DNA from: JAVXTH01 sp036642795
GTDB taxonomy: Bacteria > Bacillota_I > Bacilli_A > Erysipelotrichales > Erysipelotrichaceae
Length of the DNA: 64,000 bases
Reading direction: 5' to 3'
Assembly: GCA_036642795.1 (NCBI GenBank)
Contig: JAVXTH010000001.1
Coordinates: 62,001 to 126,000 of the forward strand
Positions within the stretch are counted from its first letter, which is position 1; each line of letters opens with the position of its first letter. This document shows, piece after piece, positions 1-7,209 of this stretch. Under the pieces are notes generated by a model. That model made no database searches, was not told the origin of the DNA, and saw nothing but the letters and a program-made list of their open reading frames with translations. The translations under genes were made by a program, and so were the position numbers.

Positions 1-134
1 TCATAACTTGCGACTGCAATTCTTCTTAGAATTGAGCCATCAATGTCCAATAGTTTCAATGTTTGTTTAATATTAGAAGAAGCTTTTCCTGCTTCTCCAT
101 AATTATCGCGTTCAATTGAATACGAATATTGCAT
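1..134 (-). CDS. RsbW-like anti-sigma factor / histidine-kinase-type ATPase, N-terminal fragment
   Basis: Only the first 44 or so codons are inside the window; the gene runs off the left edge. The visible start reads MQYSYSIERDNYGEAG and continues to an RRIAVASYE stretch, which resembles the beginning of the small RsbW/SpoIIAB-like ATP-binding proteins found in clostridial hydrogenase operons. The ATG (134-132) overlaps the stop codon of the upstream DRTGG gene by one base (TAATG), so the two are translationally linked. The ATP-binding N and G boxes lie beyond the edge, so activity cannot be judged. Family call is moderate; operon membership is secure. Confidence 0.6.
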   Translation of the reverse strand, partial: MQYSYSIERDNYGEAGKASSNIKQTLKLLDIDGSILRRIAVASY

Positions 135-505
135 TATTTCGAACTCTTTTCAATCGGATCAAGTCCTGCTTTATATAAAACTCCACAAGTCTCAAACATT
201 GATAAACCGCTTGTTATTAAATTAATATTACATTCTTTGCCAAGTGCTAATGTTTCTTCATTTAATGATTTTCCTCTTACTAAAATAACCGTATTGATAT
301 CTAACATTTCCGCCGTTCTTAACGATTGAATGTTAGCAAGTCCGGTTAATAATAAGGTCGTGTCACTATTTGATGAAATCATGGATAGTACATCACTCAT
401 TAAATCGGATGCGAATCCATATTTAAATTCTTTTTCTAACATTGAATCATCACTGATATAAACTTTTTCGCCATGAATTAATTCCACAATTTTTGATAGT
501 TTCAT
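134..505 (-). CDS. DRTGG-domain protein
   Basis: A 123-residue single-domain protein beginning MKLSKIVELIHGEKVY. The pattern of a short N-terminal strand region, a SDLMSDVLSM helix and an LLLTGLANIQSLRTAEMLDI segment matches the DRTGG domain known from phosphotransacetylase and CBS-type proteins and from stand-alone proteins in hydrogenase operons. No enzymatic role is established for the stand-alone form; a nucleotide-sensing or regulatory role is only inference. It sits two bases downstream of the NuoE-like gene and overlaps the next gene by one base, so it belongs to the same operon. Confidence 0.75.
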   Translation of the reverse strand: MKLSKIVELIHGEKVYISDDSMLEKEFKYGFASDLMSDVLSMISSNSDTTLLLTGLANIQSLRTAEMLDINTVILVRGKSLNEETLALGKECNINLITSGLSMFETCGVLYKAGLDPIEKSSK

Positions 506-507
506 TT

Positions 508-996
508 TTAGTTACGCTCACTTGCGATGATCTTTTTAATCTGATCTTCTACCGCATCATTCGCATTCGCATTACCAAATACTTGTCCATCAATTACAAC
601 AACGGGAGCTAAGCCACAAGCCCCTACACAACGCGTTGCATCCAGTGAAAAAACTCGATCTTCACTTGTCGCATTAACCTTTGCGCCAACAAGTTCACTT
701 ACCTTGTCTAATAAACTCTGTGCACCTTTTACATAGCAGGCAGTTCCCATACAAACATTGATAATATGTTTCCCTTTTGGTTGTGTACAGAATTGAGAAT
801 AAAAAGTAACAACTCCATAAACTTTCGCTACTGGTACATTGGTTCCTTCGCTAATTTTAACCATTGCTTCAAAAGGAATATAACCAAGTTCCTTCTGTAC
901 ATCATGGAGCATTAATTTAACTGGTCCTAAACGATGTTTATGACTATTTACAATGTCATCAATTCGCTTTAAGGAAGCACTATTTAATTTTTCCAT
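508..996 (-). CDS. NuoE/HydC-like [2Fe-2S] thioredoxin-fold subunit
   Basis: A 162-residue protein of the 24-kDa NADH dehydrogenase subunit family, which carries one [2Fe-2S] cluster in NADH:quinone oxidoreductases, electron-bifurcating hydrogenases and NAD-dependent formate dehydrogenases. The four ligands are visible as CTQ plus CMGTAC in the first half (FCTQPKGKHIINVCMGTAC region) and CVGAC near residue 130. The start is supported by an AAAGAGGTG ribosome site ahead of ATG 996. It is followed by a DRTGG protein and an RsbW-like protein, the usual order in clostridial HymA/HydC hydrogenase operons, so the missing downstream genes are probably the flavoprotein and Fe-hydrogenase subunits. 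That last point is inference, since they are off the window. Confidence 0.85.
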   Translation of the reverse strand: MEKLNSASLKRIDDIVNSHKHRLGPVKLMLHDVQKELGYIPFEAMVKISEGTNVPVAKVYGVVTFYSQFCTQPKGKHIINVCMGTACYVKGAQSLLDKVSELVGAKVNATSEDRVFSLDATRCVGACGLAPVVVIDGQVFGNANANDAVEDQIKKIIASERN

Positions 997-1043
997 TTTT
1001 TCACCTCTTTCATTATTTAAAATGTGTCAAACACAATTTTCAC

Positions 1044-1072
1044 AAATAAACTATATCATGACACTAAGTCAA
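1044..1072 (-). promoter_or_regulatory. Possible promoter of the NuoE-like operon
   Basis: On the minus strand a TTGACT box (1072-1067) is followed after 17 bases by TTATTT (1049-1044), about 50 bases before the start codon. The -10 box is poor, so this is a tentative assignment. Confidence 0.35.
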
Positions 1073-1152
1073 ATGAAAGGGTTTCCAATTAATTAAATAT
1101 ATCACAAAGTCTTAATAAATTATTATATTGAAATAATTTAAAATATTCTTTA

Positions 1153-1170
1153 TTGTGAATAACTTCACAT
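1153..1170. promoter_or_regulatory. Rex-like operator upstream of the hydrogenase-type operon
   Basis: The sequence TTGTGAA-TAAC-TTCACAT fits the Rex (NADH/NAD redox repressor) consensus TTGTGAA-N4-TTCACAA with one mismatch at the last base. It lies in the divergent intergenic region between the NuoE-like operon and the rRNA methyltransferase gene. Rex control of hydrogenase and fermentation genes is well known in clostridia; its use here is inferred from the match and from two perfect Rex sites in front of the butyrate genes of the same window. Confidence 0.55.
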
Positions 1171-1171
1171 A

Positions 1172-1199
1172 ATTAATCCCTTTAATTAAAGGGATTAAT
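1172..1199. repeat. Perfect 28-bp palindrome
   Basis: ATTAATCCC-TTTAATTAAA-GGGATTAAT is identical to its own reverse complement over 28 bases. It sits directly before a TATAAT box (1204-1209) and covers the place where the -35 box of the methyltransferase promoter should be. It could be an operator; with no loop and no T-run in the right place it is not a good terminator, and both neighbouring genes point away from it. Confidence 0.7.
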
Positions 1200-1203
1200 A
1201 CGT

Positions 1204-1209
1204 TATAAT
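1204..1209 (+). promoter_or_regulatory. -10 box of the rRNA methyltransferase promoter
   Basis: A consensus TATAAT lies 28 bases before the chosen ATG. The -35 position falls inside the 28-bp palindrome and has no good TTGACA match, which suggests an activator or repressor dependence. Confidence 0.55.
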
Positions 1210-1236
1210 CATAACTGTAGAAAAGAGATGAAGTTT

Positions 1237-1974
1237 ATGAATGAAGAATATATATTTGAAGGTAATATTTCAGTCAAAGCCGCATTATTTGCGAAAAGAC
1301 GAATTGTATCACAAATTATTGTCGATTATAAAAAAGATGATCGTGATACCGATTATATTTTAAAAGAAGCTAGAAAACGTTCGATTCCAATTATTAAGAA
1401 AGAACGAGAAGAAATTGATGTTATCGCAAGTGGTAAAACCCATGGTGGCATGATTGGGTTTGGTGGCGAGCGAAACTTCCAACAATTACAAGATGTCATA
1501 AAAAAAGACAAGCTTTACCTTGCCCTTGTGGAAGGCATTGAAGACCCCTACAATTTTGGTTATATATTAAGAACCTTATATGCAGCAGGCGTTAATGGCG
1601 TTATTATTCCACAACGCAACTGGACAAGCGCTGCAGCCGTGGTAACACGCGCTAGTGCTGGGGCAAGTGAATATCTTGATTTGATTGTCGCAAGTGATAT
1701 GGAAGCTATTTTAAGCACCCTCCATGAGAATCAAATACCCTTAATCTGTGCCGAGCGAAAAGATGCTGTTTCACTTTATGATTATTCATTTCCAGATCGT
1801 TTATGCATTGGCATCGGTGGTGAAATGCGTGGCTTATCAAAACTGGTGAAAGATAGCGCAACCCAAAATATATACATTCCTTATGGAAGAAATATGAAAA
1901 ATGCTTTAAATGCAGCAGCAGCAACCTCCGTGGTTGCCTTTGAAGTTTATCGTCAACTTCATAAATCAAAGTAG
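1237..1974 (+). CDS. TrmH/SpoU-family RNA 2'-O-methyltransferase
   Basis: A 245-residue SPOUT methyltransferase that would transfer a methyl group from SAM to a ribose 2'-OH in rRNA or tRNA. The N-terminal 90 residues resemble the SpoU substrate-binding domain, and the C-terminal knot motifs are visible: VEGIEDPYNFGYILRT (motif 1, with the N and R typical of the family), CIGIGGEMRGLS (motif 2) and YIPYGRNMKNALNAAAA (motif 3). ATG 1237 is preferred over ATG 1228 because AAAAGAG sits nine bases ahead of it but directly abuts 1228. The downstream ywbE gene follows after 8 bases. Which RNA position is modified cannot be told from sequence alone. Confidence 0.85.
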   Translation: MNEEYIFEGNISVKAALFAKRRIVSQIIVDYKKDDRDTDYILKEARKRSIPIIKKEREEIDVIASGKTHGGMIGFGGERNFQQLQDVIKKDKLYLALVEGIEDPYNFGYILRTLYAAGVNGVIIPQRNWTSAAAVVTRASAGASEYLDLIVASDMEAILSTLHENQIPLICAERKDAVSLYDYSFPDRLCIGIGGEMRGLSKLVKDSATQNIYIPYGRNMKNALNAAAATSVVAFEVYRQLHKSK

Positions 1975-1982
1975 GTCAAACA

Positions 1983-2174
1983 ATGGATGGTAAGATACGA
2001 AACAATATAAAGATTGGTTCTAGTGTATCAATTGTTTTAAAACAAGATCAAAGAACTGGTAAGTTAACCCAAGGCATCGTCGCGCGTTTGCTTACCAATT
2101 CCCCTACTCATCCCCATGGTATTAAAGTCATGTTAGAAAATGGACTGGTGGGAAGAGTACAAGAAATAAAGTAA
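1983..2174 (+). CDS. ywbE: YwbE family protein (DUF2196)
   Basis: A 63-residue protein that fits YwbE over its whole length, including the signature stretches LKQDQRTGKLTQGIV, LLTNSPTHPHGIKVML and GLVGRVQEI. The family is small, soluble and of unknown function, and is predicted to form a short beta-barrel. It lies 8 bases after the rRNA methyltransferase and is probably co-transcribed; the pair is followed by a hairpin terminator. Confidence 0.9.
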   Translation: MDGKIRNNIKIGSSVSIVLKQDQRTGKLTQGIVARLLTNSPTHPHGIKVMLENGLVGRVQEIK

Positions 2175-2181
2175 AAAAAAA

Positions 2182-2208
2182 GGGTTAACAAATATAATTT
2201 GTTAATCC
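2182..2208. terminator. Bidirectional terminator between ywbE and the aquaporin gene
   Basis: A 12-bp stem (2182-2193 with 2197-2208, one G-T pair) has a 3-base loop. A-rich sequence on the left gives a long T-run on the minus strand, and TTTCTCTTT follows on the plus strand, so it can serve both convergent genes. Confidence 0.8.
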
Positions 2209-2217
2209 TTTCTCTTT

Positions 2218-2910
2218 CTATTTAGCTTCACTACTCATAAACTTCCAAATAAGTGCAGCAATGCCTGCTCCAACAAGTGGTGCTAGAATAAACAACCACA
2301 CTTGATTCAAAGCAGCACCACCTGCAAATAAGGCTGGACCTAAGCTTCTAGCTGGGTTAACCGATGTACCAGTGAAAGGAATTCCTAAAATATGAATTAG
2401 AGTCAAAGTTAAACCGATTACTAAACCAGTCGTACTAGCATTTTCACTTTTTGATGTTACCCCTAGAATCGTTAATACAAAGGTAAACGTTAATACAACC
2501 TCGATGACAAAGGCTTGCATCATATCTGTTCCAAGCGCACTTAATTCCCCATATCCATTGGTTCCAAGGGATGCATTGCTACCAAACATAAATACCAGTA
2601 AGGCGGCTCCTGCAATCGCACCAATGCATTGAGCTACCACATAACCAAAGAAATCTTTAACACTTAATTTCCCTGAAATCAACATGGCGAAAGAAACGGC
2701 TGGATTAATATGACATCCAGAAATATTACCAATTGAATAAGCCATCGCAACAATCGATAAGCCAAAAGCAAAGGCAATCAGTAACGTCGTGAGTGCTAAT
2801 GGTACACTCCCTCCATTCATGGCTACCAGTGTATTAGCTGCCACTGCACTTCCACAGCCAAAAGATACGAGTACTGCTGTTCCAATCATTTCCGCTAAAT
2901 ACTTTTTCAT
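2218..2910 (-). CDS. Aquaporin (MIP family), AqpZ type
   Basis: A 230-residue six-helix channel of the major intrinsic protein family. Both half-helix signatures are present: NPAVSFAM near residue 70 and NPARSLGPAL near residue 185. The stretch LIHILGIPFTGTSVNPARS closely matches the AqpZ filter region, with the His and Arg that select for water over glycerol. It therefore looks like a water channel in the cytoplasmic membrane and not a GlpF glycerol facilitator. A start at 2910 has GGAGGGAAACAA before it. It is a single-gene unit, and no glycerol genes are adjacent. Confidence 0.88.
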   Translation of the reverse strand: MKKYLAEMIGTAVLVSFGCGSAVAANTLVAMNGGSVPLALTTLLIAFAFGLSIVAMAYSIGNISGCHINPAVSFAMLISGKLSVKDFFGYVVAQCIGAIAGAALLVFMFGSNASLGTNGYGELSALGTDMMQAFVIEVVLTFTFVLTILGVTSKSENASTTGLVIGLTLTLIHILGIPFTGTSVNPARSLGPALFAGGAALNQVWLFILAPLVGAGIAALIWKFMSSEAK

Positions 2911-3014
2911 TTGTTTCCCTCCTAACTTCTATAACTTTATCCTATACCGATCCTTAAGCTAATGTAATATATTCGACGTTTTCATGTATCTTTTTACTTA
3001 AAAGCACATAAAAA

Positions 3015-3036
3015 AAAACGGTTTTTACACCGTTTT
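3015..3036 (-). terminator. Terminator of the cyclophilin / membrane-protein pair
   Basis: Arms AAAACGG (3015-3021) and CCGTTTT (3030-3036) pair around an 8-base loop, and on the minus strand the stem is followed by a run of T. Confidence 0.85.
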
Positions 3037-3038
3037 GA

Positions 3039-3389
3039 TTAATCCACAAATAAATATCCGCAGAATATATAAAGCATATTAATAAAGAAGGCATCCACGC
3101 CAAAGAAATTAAAGGTTTTTGATACAAAAGGAAGTTGAAAATATCCTAGTTGCATCAATAATAAGAAAATAACAATTAAAACTGCTAATACCTTTTTAAA
3201 TGCAGATGGATTACGTCGTTTGCGACTCTTATTCAAACTCATCCCAAATAAAGCCAACGCGATTACTGTAAGAATCGTAACAAGCATACTTACATAAGGA
3301 AAGACCAAATACAAATCAATCATTTTAATCACAAACGCCGAAACAAAGATAATCCCAATTGGGTAGCCTAGACGTTTAAATTCATTCAT
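3039..3389 (-). CDS. Small integral membrane protein of unknown function
   Basis: A 116-residue protein that I do not recognise. It shows about four hydrophobic segments (roughly residues 9-25, 30-48, 65-83 and 97-114) and a basic loop NKSRKRRNPSAFKK between the second and third, which would face the cytoplasm by the positive-inside rule. It starts one base after the cyclophilin stop codon and is the last gene before a terminator, so the two are co-transcribed. No functional link between them is evident. Confidence 0.75.
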   Translation of the reverse strand: MNEFKRLGYPIGIIFVSAFVIKMIDLYLVFPYVSMLVTILTVIALALFGMSLNKSRKRRNPSAFKKVLAVLIVIFLLLMQLGYFQLPFVSKTFNFFGVDAFFINMLYIFCGYLFVD

Positions 3390-3390
3390 C

Positions 3391-3828
3391 TTATGCTTCC
3401 TCGACGATCATCGTATCGATCTTATCGCCGTTATGCATTGCTTTTACTGCGCTTATATTGCCGACTACTTTCCCAAAGACTGTATGAACACCATCCAAAT
3501 GTGGTTGTGGTTCATGAACAATAAAGAATTGGCAACAACCTGTATCTTTTCCACGATGGGCCATTGATAAGGAACCTTCCACATGTTTTAGTGGATTCCC
3601 TTTTGTTTCACAAGGAATCGTATAACCTAAATCACCACTTCCATCCCCTTTAGGACAACCACCTTGGGATACGAAGTGCGGAATAACACGATGAAATGTC
3701 TTTCCATTATAATAACCATCACGAATCAACTTAACAAAATTGGCAACTGTTTTAGGTGCATCTTCTGGGTATAACTCAAAAGGGATGACTTCTCCATTTA
3801 CCATTGTAATTTTTCCTTTATATAACAT
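3391..3828 (-). CDS. Cyclophilin-type peptidyl-prolyl cis-trans isomerase
   Basis: A 145-residue cytoplasmic cyclophilin; no signal peptide is present. The active-site signatures FHRVIPHFVSQGG (catalytic Arg) and CCQFFIVHEPQPHLDGVHTV are intact, as is the LSMAHRGKDTG loop. It would catalyse proline isomerisation during protein folding. Length is typical of the short bacterial PpiB group. It heads a two-gene unit with the small membrane protein that follows. A TAGTAAAATG context (GGAGGTAGTAAA before ATG) supports the start. Confidence 0.92.
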   Translation of the reverse strand: MLYKGKITMVNGEVIPFELYPEDAPKTVANFVKLIRDGYYNGKTFHRVIPHFVSQGGCPKGDGSGDLGYTIPCETKGNPLKHVEGSLSMAHRGKDTGCCQFFIVHEPQPHLDGVHTVFGKVVGNISAVKAMHNGDKIDTMIVEEA

Positions 3829-3887
3829 TTTACTACCTCCATTAACGTATCTAGTATAACAAAATTTATAAAAAGTGTATAGAGCGT

Positions 3888-4865
3888 TTACGTCAATAAA
3901 ACCATCCCACAGCTATTTAAAATTCGAATCCGGCGGTTATGAAATATTTCATTTCCTAAAATACCATCAAATTCAAAGCCTTGGTAAATATTACAACGTC
4001 CTGTGCCTACATTCCTTAATTCGATTTTAGCCTTAAACAGATGATAAACACAACCATCAATGATCTTTAACTTCAATTCTTCCATACCATGAACACCAAA
4101 ACCAATTGCTTTGCTTTCTCGCACTACTTTTAATTGATGTTCGTCAATGATATTAGGATTGATCCAACTACATTTTGCTCCAGAATCAAAACCAAACATT
4201 CGTAATTGTTGGTGGTCATCTTTTAATAAAAAGGTTGGGAATAAACCTTTAACCATATTACAATAATTAAATTTAAAATTATTCTTACATACTTTAAATT
4301 GCTTTCCAATATCATCAAATTCAAAATCTAATTGCGATAAAATATCCCAACCGATGATGCCATCAAAGGATAACATGGGAACATTCAAAATTGGTAATTT
4401 AAATAAACCACTATCTAAAATAATCATTGGTAATTGAAAGTACTCAAGTGCTCCAATCCGAAAATTTTGAACACAGATACCTTGCATTGCTTTTTCTTTT
4501 CCACCAACACTACCGACTGACATTTTTCCTTTGGTTTTAGGAATGCCCATCTTTTTAACTAAATCACCATTCATACCACTTATTTGAGCTCCGGTATCAA
4601 GAATGAAATTACACTTTTGATTATTTACAACAACTGGAATGGTATACAAGCCAATTAAATTACGTGAAAGTGGTAATTCAAAGCAATCTTTATAGCAACG
4701 ATTTTGAAGACGAAGTTCATCTCCCATTATCATTTCATATATCTTATTTATATCCATTGCTCCACAAGCAGCACTCATTTGTTGAACACATTTTTGATAA
4801 TTCACATCATGTTCAATCTTTGTTTCTTTTTCACTTGTTATTTTACATGTATGAAAATTTAACAT
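3888..4865 (-). CDS. Two-lobed retropepsin-like aspartyl protease domain protein
   Basis: A 325-residue protein with two retropepsin-type halves. The first half carries FILDTGAQ (catalytic Asp near residue 90) followed by a hydrophobic-hydrophobic-Gly motif DGIIGWDIL near 170; the second carries GFDSGAKCSW (Asp near 227) and DGILGNEIF near 303. Each half thus has both elements of an aspartyl protease lobe, as expected for an internally duplicated, single-chain enzyme. ATG 4865 is chosen because an ideal GGGGAGGTGAAGATC site precedes it; the GTG at 4874 lies inside that site. No signal peptide is seen, so a cytoplasmic role is likely. Substrate is unknown. Confidence 0.7.
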   Translation of the reverse strand: MLNFHTCKITSEKETKIEHDVNYQKCVQQMSAACGAMDINKIYEMIMGDELRLQNRCYKDCFELPLSRNLIGLYTIPVVVNNQKCNFILDTGAQISGMNGDLVKKMGIPKTKGKMSVGSVGGKEKAMQGICVQNFRIGALEYFQLPMIILDSGLFKLPILNVPMLSFDGIIGWDILSQLDFEFDDIGKQFKVCKNNFKFNYCNMVKGLFPTFLLKDDHQQLRMFGFDSGAKCSWINPNIIDEHQLKVVRESKAIGFGVHGMEELKLKIIDGCVYHLFKAKIELRNVGTGRCNIYQGFEFDGILGNEIFHNRRIRILNSCGMVLLT

Positions 4866-4980
4866 GATCTTCACCTCCCCTTCATTATATCACAATCCAT
4901 ATTGCTAGATTCCTTAACTTTTTTCTAATTTACGTGATAATTAAAGAACTTTACTATATAATAGGTAAGAGGTGATTCAA

Positions 4981-5838
4981 ATGAAAACAAATCGAAATAA
5001 ATTAGTGATGCAAAGTGTTCAAGGTCGTGTCCATCATCCGGTTATGAAGGGCGACGGCTATCGAGTTGGCTATGATGGAATGGGAAGAATTCCAATGGCG
5101 ACTGGTGGCATTACCTATAATTATCAAATTGGTGATTCTTGTATGGGAATCATCGGGGACCATGTTGAACCTAGTATCAGTATGAAGAATCCGGTAAATG
5201 AAGAAAATTGTGCTTTAATGGCATTTGCCTGTATTGGCAATCCCGCTAAAATAATCAGTGGCGATGCGAAAGGTAAAACTGGTTTTGTCACTGGAAAACA
5301 CGGAGGAATTGATCATGTGATGGTGTATTTCCCTCATGAAGTTCTAAGTGAAATGTGCGTTGATGATACTATATTAATTAAAGCTTATGGTCAAGGTCTT
5401 AAATTAAAAGATCATCCAGATATTTTTTTAATGAACATCGATCCAGATTTATTTGATCAATTAGGTATCAAAGAAAAAGATGATATCTTACAAGTCCCGG
5501 TTGTCACACGAATTCCTGCTTTTTTAATGGGTAGTGGCTTGGGTTGTTCAACGATGATGAATGGCGATTATGATATTATGAGCCAAGATAAACAAGCCAA
5601 TGAAACCTATGGTATCGACCAATTGCGCTTTGGTGATTTTGTTTTAATTGAAGATCATGATAATCAAAATGGTCCCCATTATTTAAAGGGTGCCGTATCC
5701 ATTGGCGTAATTGTTCATAGTGATTCTTATACAAGTGGTCATGGACCAGGAGTTACAATCATTATGTCTAGTAAAACCGGTAAGATTGAAGGCCTTCCTT
5801 GTAAGGATGCAAATCTTGCGAAATTCTTAGTTCAATAA
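4981..5838 (+). CDS. DUF4438 family protein
   Basis: A 285-residue protein that fits the DUF4438 family along its length, with glycine-rich signatures such as GRIPMATGGITYNY, GDHVEPSIS, GNPAKIISGDAKGKTG and HSDSYTSGHGPG. The family is soluble, found in anaerobic bacteria and archaea, and has no assigned reaction. ATG 4981 is preferred to GTG 4972 because AGAGGTGATT provides the ribosome site. It is a single-gene unit with a TATAAT box some 25 bases upstream and a strong terminator downstream. Confidence 0.8.
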   Translation: MKTNRNKLVMQSVQGRVHHPVMKGDGYRVGYDGMGRIPMATGGITYNYQIGDSCMGIIGDHVEPSISMKNPVNEENCALMAFACIGNPAKIISGDAKGKTGFVTGKHGGIDHVMVYFPHEVLSEMCVDDTILIKAYGQGLKLKDHPDIFLMNIDPDLFDQLGIKEKDDILQVPVVTRIPAFLMGSGLGCSTMMNGDYDIMSQDKQANETYGIDQLRFGDFVLIEDHDNQNGPHYLKGAVSIGVIVHSDSYTSGHGPGVTIIMSSKTGKIEGLPCKDANLAKFLVQ

Positions 5839-5865
5839 TAAAAACATACTTCTTTTATCAAGGAT

Positions 5866-5907
5866 AGATGATTGTTCTCTTTCTTAAGATTACAATCATC
5901 TTTTTTA
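5866..5907 (+). terminator. Terminator after the DUF4438 gene
   Basis: A 10-bp stem (AGATGATTGT, 5866-5875, with ACAATCATCT, 5892-5901) is followed by TTTTTTATT. Confidence 0.88.
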
Positions 5908-6026
5908 TTGGATAAGACAAACAAGTAAATTAACTTTTTAATTGAGGTGTTACCTTAAATTATCAATTTAATACAAATTCTTTTGAATTATTGAAATAAT
6001 ATCTTTTCTAATATTCGAAAAAAGGG

Positions 6027-6032
6027 TATAAT
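6027..6032 (+). promoter_or_regulatory. -10 box of the SorC regulator gene
   Basis: A consensus TATAAT lies about 60 bases before the regulator start; no clear -35 box is present at the right distance (TTTTCT at 6004). The rest of the 250-base gap before the gene is AT-rich with no other visible feature apart from the preceding terminator. Confidence 0.4.
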
Positions 6033-6089
6033 AAGGCATAGACAAAGGGATATTATGTAAGTTAAGATAACAAAAGGAGGTTTGGAAGC

Positions 6090-7043
6090 ATGCAAAGCAA
6101 CGATAAATTACAATTACTTGTTTCCGTAGCAAAGCTTTATTATATTGAAAATATGACTCAAAATGAAATTGCTACTCTTTTAGGTGTTTCTCGACCTTTG
6201 ATTTCTAAGTACTTACAAGAAGCTAAAACCTTAGGGGTTGTGAATATTGAAATAAATGATTTATCTGGTGGCGATAATAGCGATGAAATTTCCAAGTTAA
6301 TTGCGAAAAAATATGGATTAAAAACATTCTATATTATACCTTCTAGTAGCAATAAGGATTTAAACGATCAAATGTTCGATGACAATGTCGCAAATTTCAT
6401 CTTTGATCGTTATGTTGATAACTCTTTGATTGGTCTTGGTTGGGGTTCGGTCATTGGTTCCGCCATTGCGAAAATTAATCCTGGCGAATTCAAAAGAAAA
6501 CTATTAGGAAAAGTTATTCCGATTATTAGCAATGCACCGATTTCATATCGTAATTATCATACCAATGAAATTGTTAGAATGTTAGCAGAGAAAACGGGGT
6601 TAAAAGCTGAATATCTATATTCACCCGTTATTTGTGCGAATGCATCCGAGCGTGATATCTTTATGAATACAGAACAAGTAAAACATATGTTTTCCTTATA
6701 TCAACAATTAGATTATGCGATTATTCAAATCAGAAACTTCCCTTCGGTTCCCGATTTAGCAACCGAAGCACGCTTTGAGAGAAAATTACATGAGCAACAT
6801 GCGACTGGAATGTTACTTGGATATTATTTTGATATTCATGGGGAAATTATTACATCAAGTCATGATTACTCAATTCAAATTCCAATTGAAAGCATTAAAG
6901 CAACACCTAATACAATTGGTATTATCAATGCACGTGTAGGAGCAAATACTGCAATCGGTGCTTTACGTAGTGGCTTATTTGATCATATCTTAATAAGTGA
7001 ATCGGTTGTATCTGAATTAATGAAAAATGATATTTTAAACTAG
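6090..7043 (+). CDS. SorC/DeoR-family sugar-binding transcriptional regulator
   Basis: A 317-residue regulator with an N-terminal helix-turn-helix (MTQNEIATLLGVSRPLISKY, about residues 20-40) and a C-terminal SorC effector domain with the hallmark GLGWGSVIG loop near residue 112, RNFP near 205 and a TAIGALRSG end. Family members include LsrR, CggR-like and sorbitol regulators and sense phosphorylated sugars. It is followed at 160 bases by the dhaL-dhaK-lsrF operon, whose promoter contains an inverted repeat suitable as its operator, so it most likely controls that operon. GGAGGTTTGGAAGC before the ATG supports the start. Confidence 0.88.
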   Translation: MQSNDKLQLLVSVAKLYYIENMTQNEIATLLGVSRPLISKYLQEAKTLGVVNIEINDLSGGDNSDEISKLIAKKYGLKTFYIIPSSSNKDLNDQMFDDNVANFIFDRYVDNSLIGLGWGSVIGSAIAKINPGEFKRKLLGKVIPIISNAPISYRNYHTNEIVRMLAEKTGLKAEYLYSPVICANASERDIFMNTEQVKHMFSLYQQLDYAIIQIRNFPSVPDLATEARFERKLHEQHATGMLLGYYFDIHGEIITSSHDYSIQIPIESIKATPNTIGIINARVGANTAIGALRSGLFDHILISESVVSELMKNDILN

Positions 7044-7123
7044 AGAGCAGATTGCTTTCTTTTTTTTATAATTAAATACATTTTACTTGAAAGAAAGGGA
7101 TTACATTTTTTGTCAAAAGAAAC

Positions 7124-7152
7124 TTGACATATGACATAGCATATGTTATAAA
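7124..7152 (+). promoter_or_regulatory. Promoter of the dhaL-dhaK-lsrF operon with inverted-repeat operator
   Basis: TTGACA (7124-7129) and TATAAA (7147-7152) are spaced by exactly 17 bases. Between them lies an inverted repeat ACATATG (7127-7133) and CATATGT (7140-7146), placed so that a bound repressor would block RNA polymerase. The adjacent SorC regulator is the obvious candidate to bind it. Confidence 0.8.
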
Positions 7153-7155
7153 ATA

Positions 7156-7169
7156 AGTAAGCGCTAACA
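7156..7169. promoter_or_regulatory. cre (CcpA) site at the operon start
   Basis: AGTAAGCGCTAACA matches the palindromic cre consensus TGTAAGCGCTTACA at 12 of 14 positions and lies just after the -10 box, the position from which CcpA represses. It indicates carbon catabolite repression of the operon. Confidence 0.75.
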
Positions 7170-7209
7170 TAAGTCATGACAAAAGTAAAAAGAAATTGAG
7201 GAGGTGTTT

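Noticed and set aside
1021..1060. GTGT-CAA-ACAC and TTGTGAAAATTGTG motifs near the NuoE-like start as a second Rex site
   Set aside because: The half-sites are not in the inverted arrangement with four-base spacing that Rex needs.
1172..1199. The 28-bp palindrome as an intrinsic terminator
   Set aside because: Both neighbouring genes are transcribed away from it, it has no loop or T-run, and it adjoins a -10 box.
2218..2910. Aquaporin gene as a GlpF glycerol facilitator
   Set aside because: The filter region keeps the His and Arg of water channels and glycerol genes are not adjacent.
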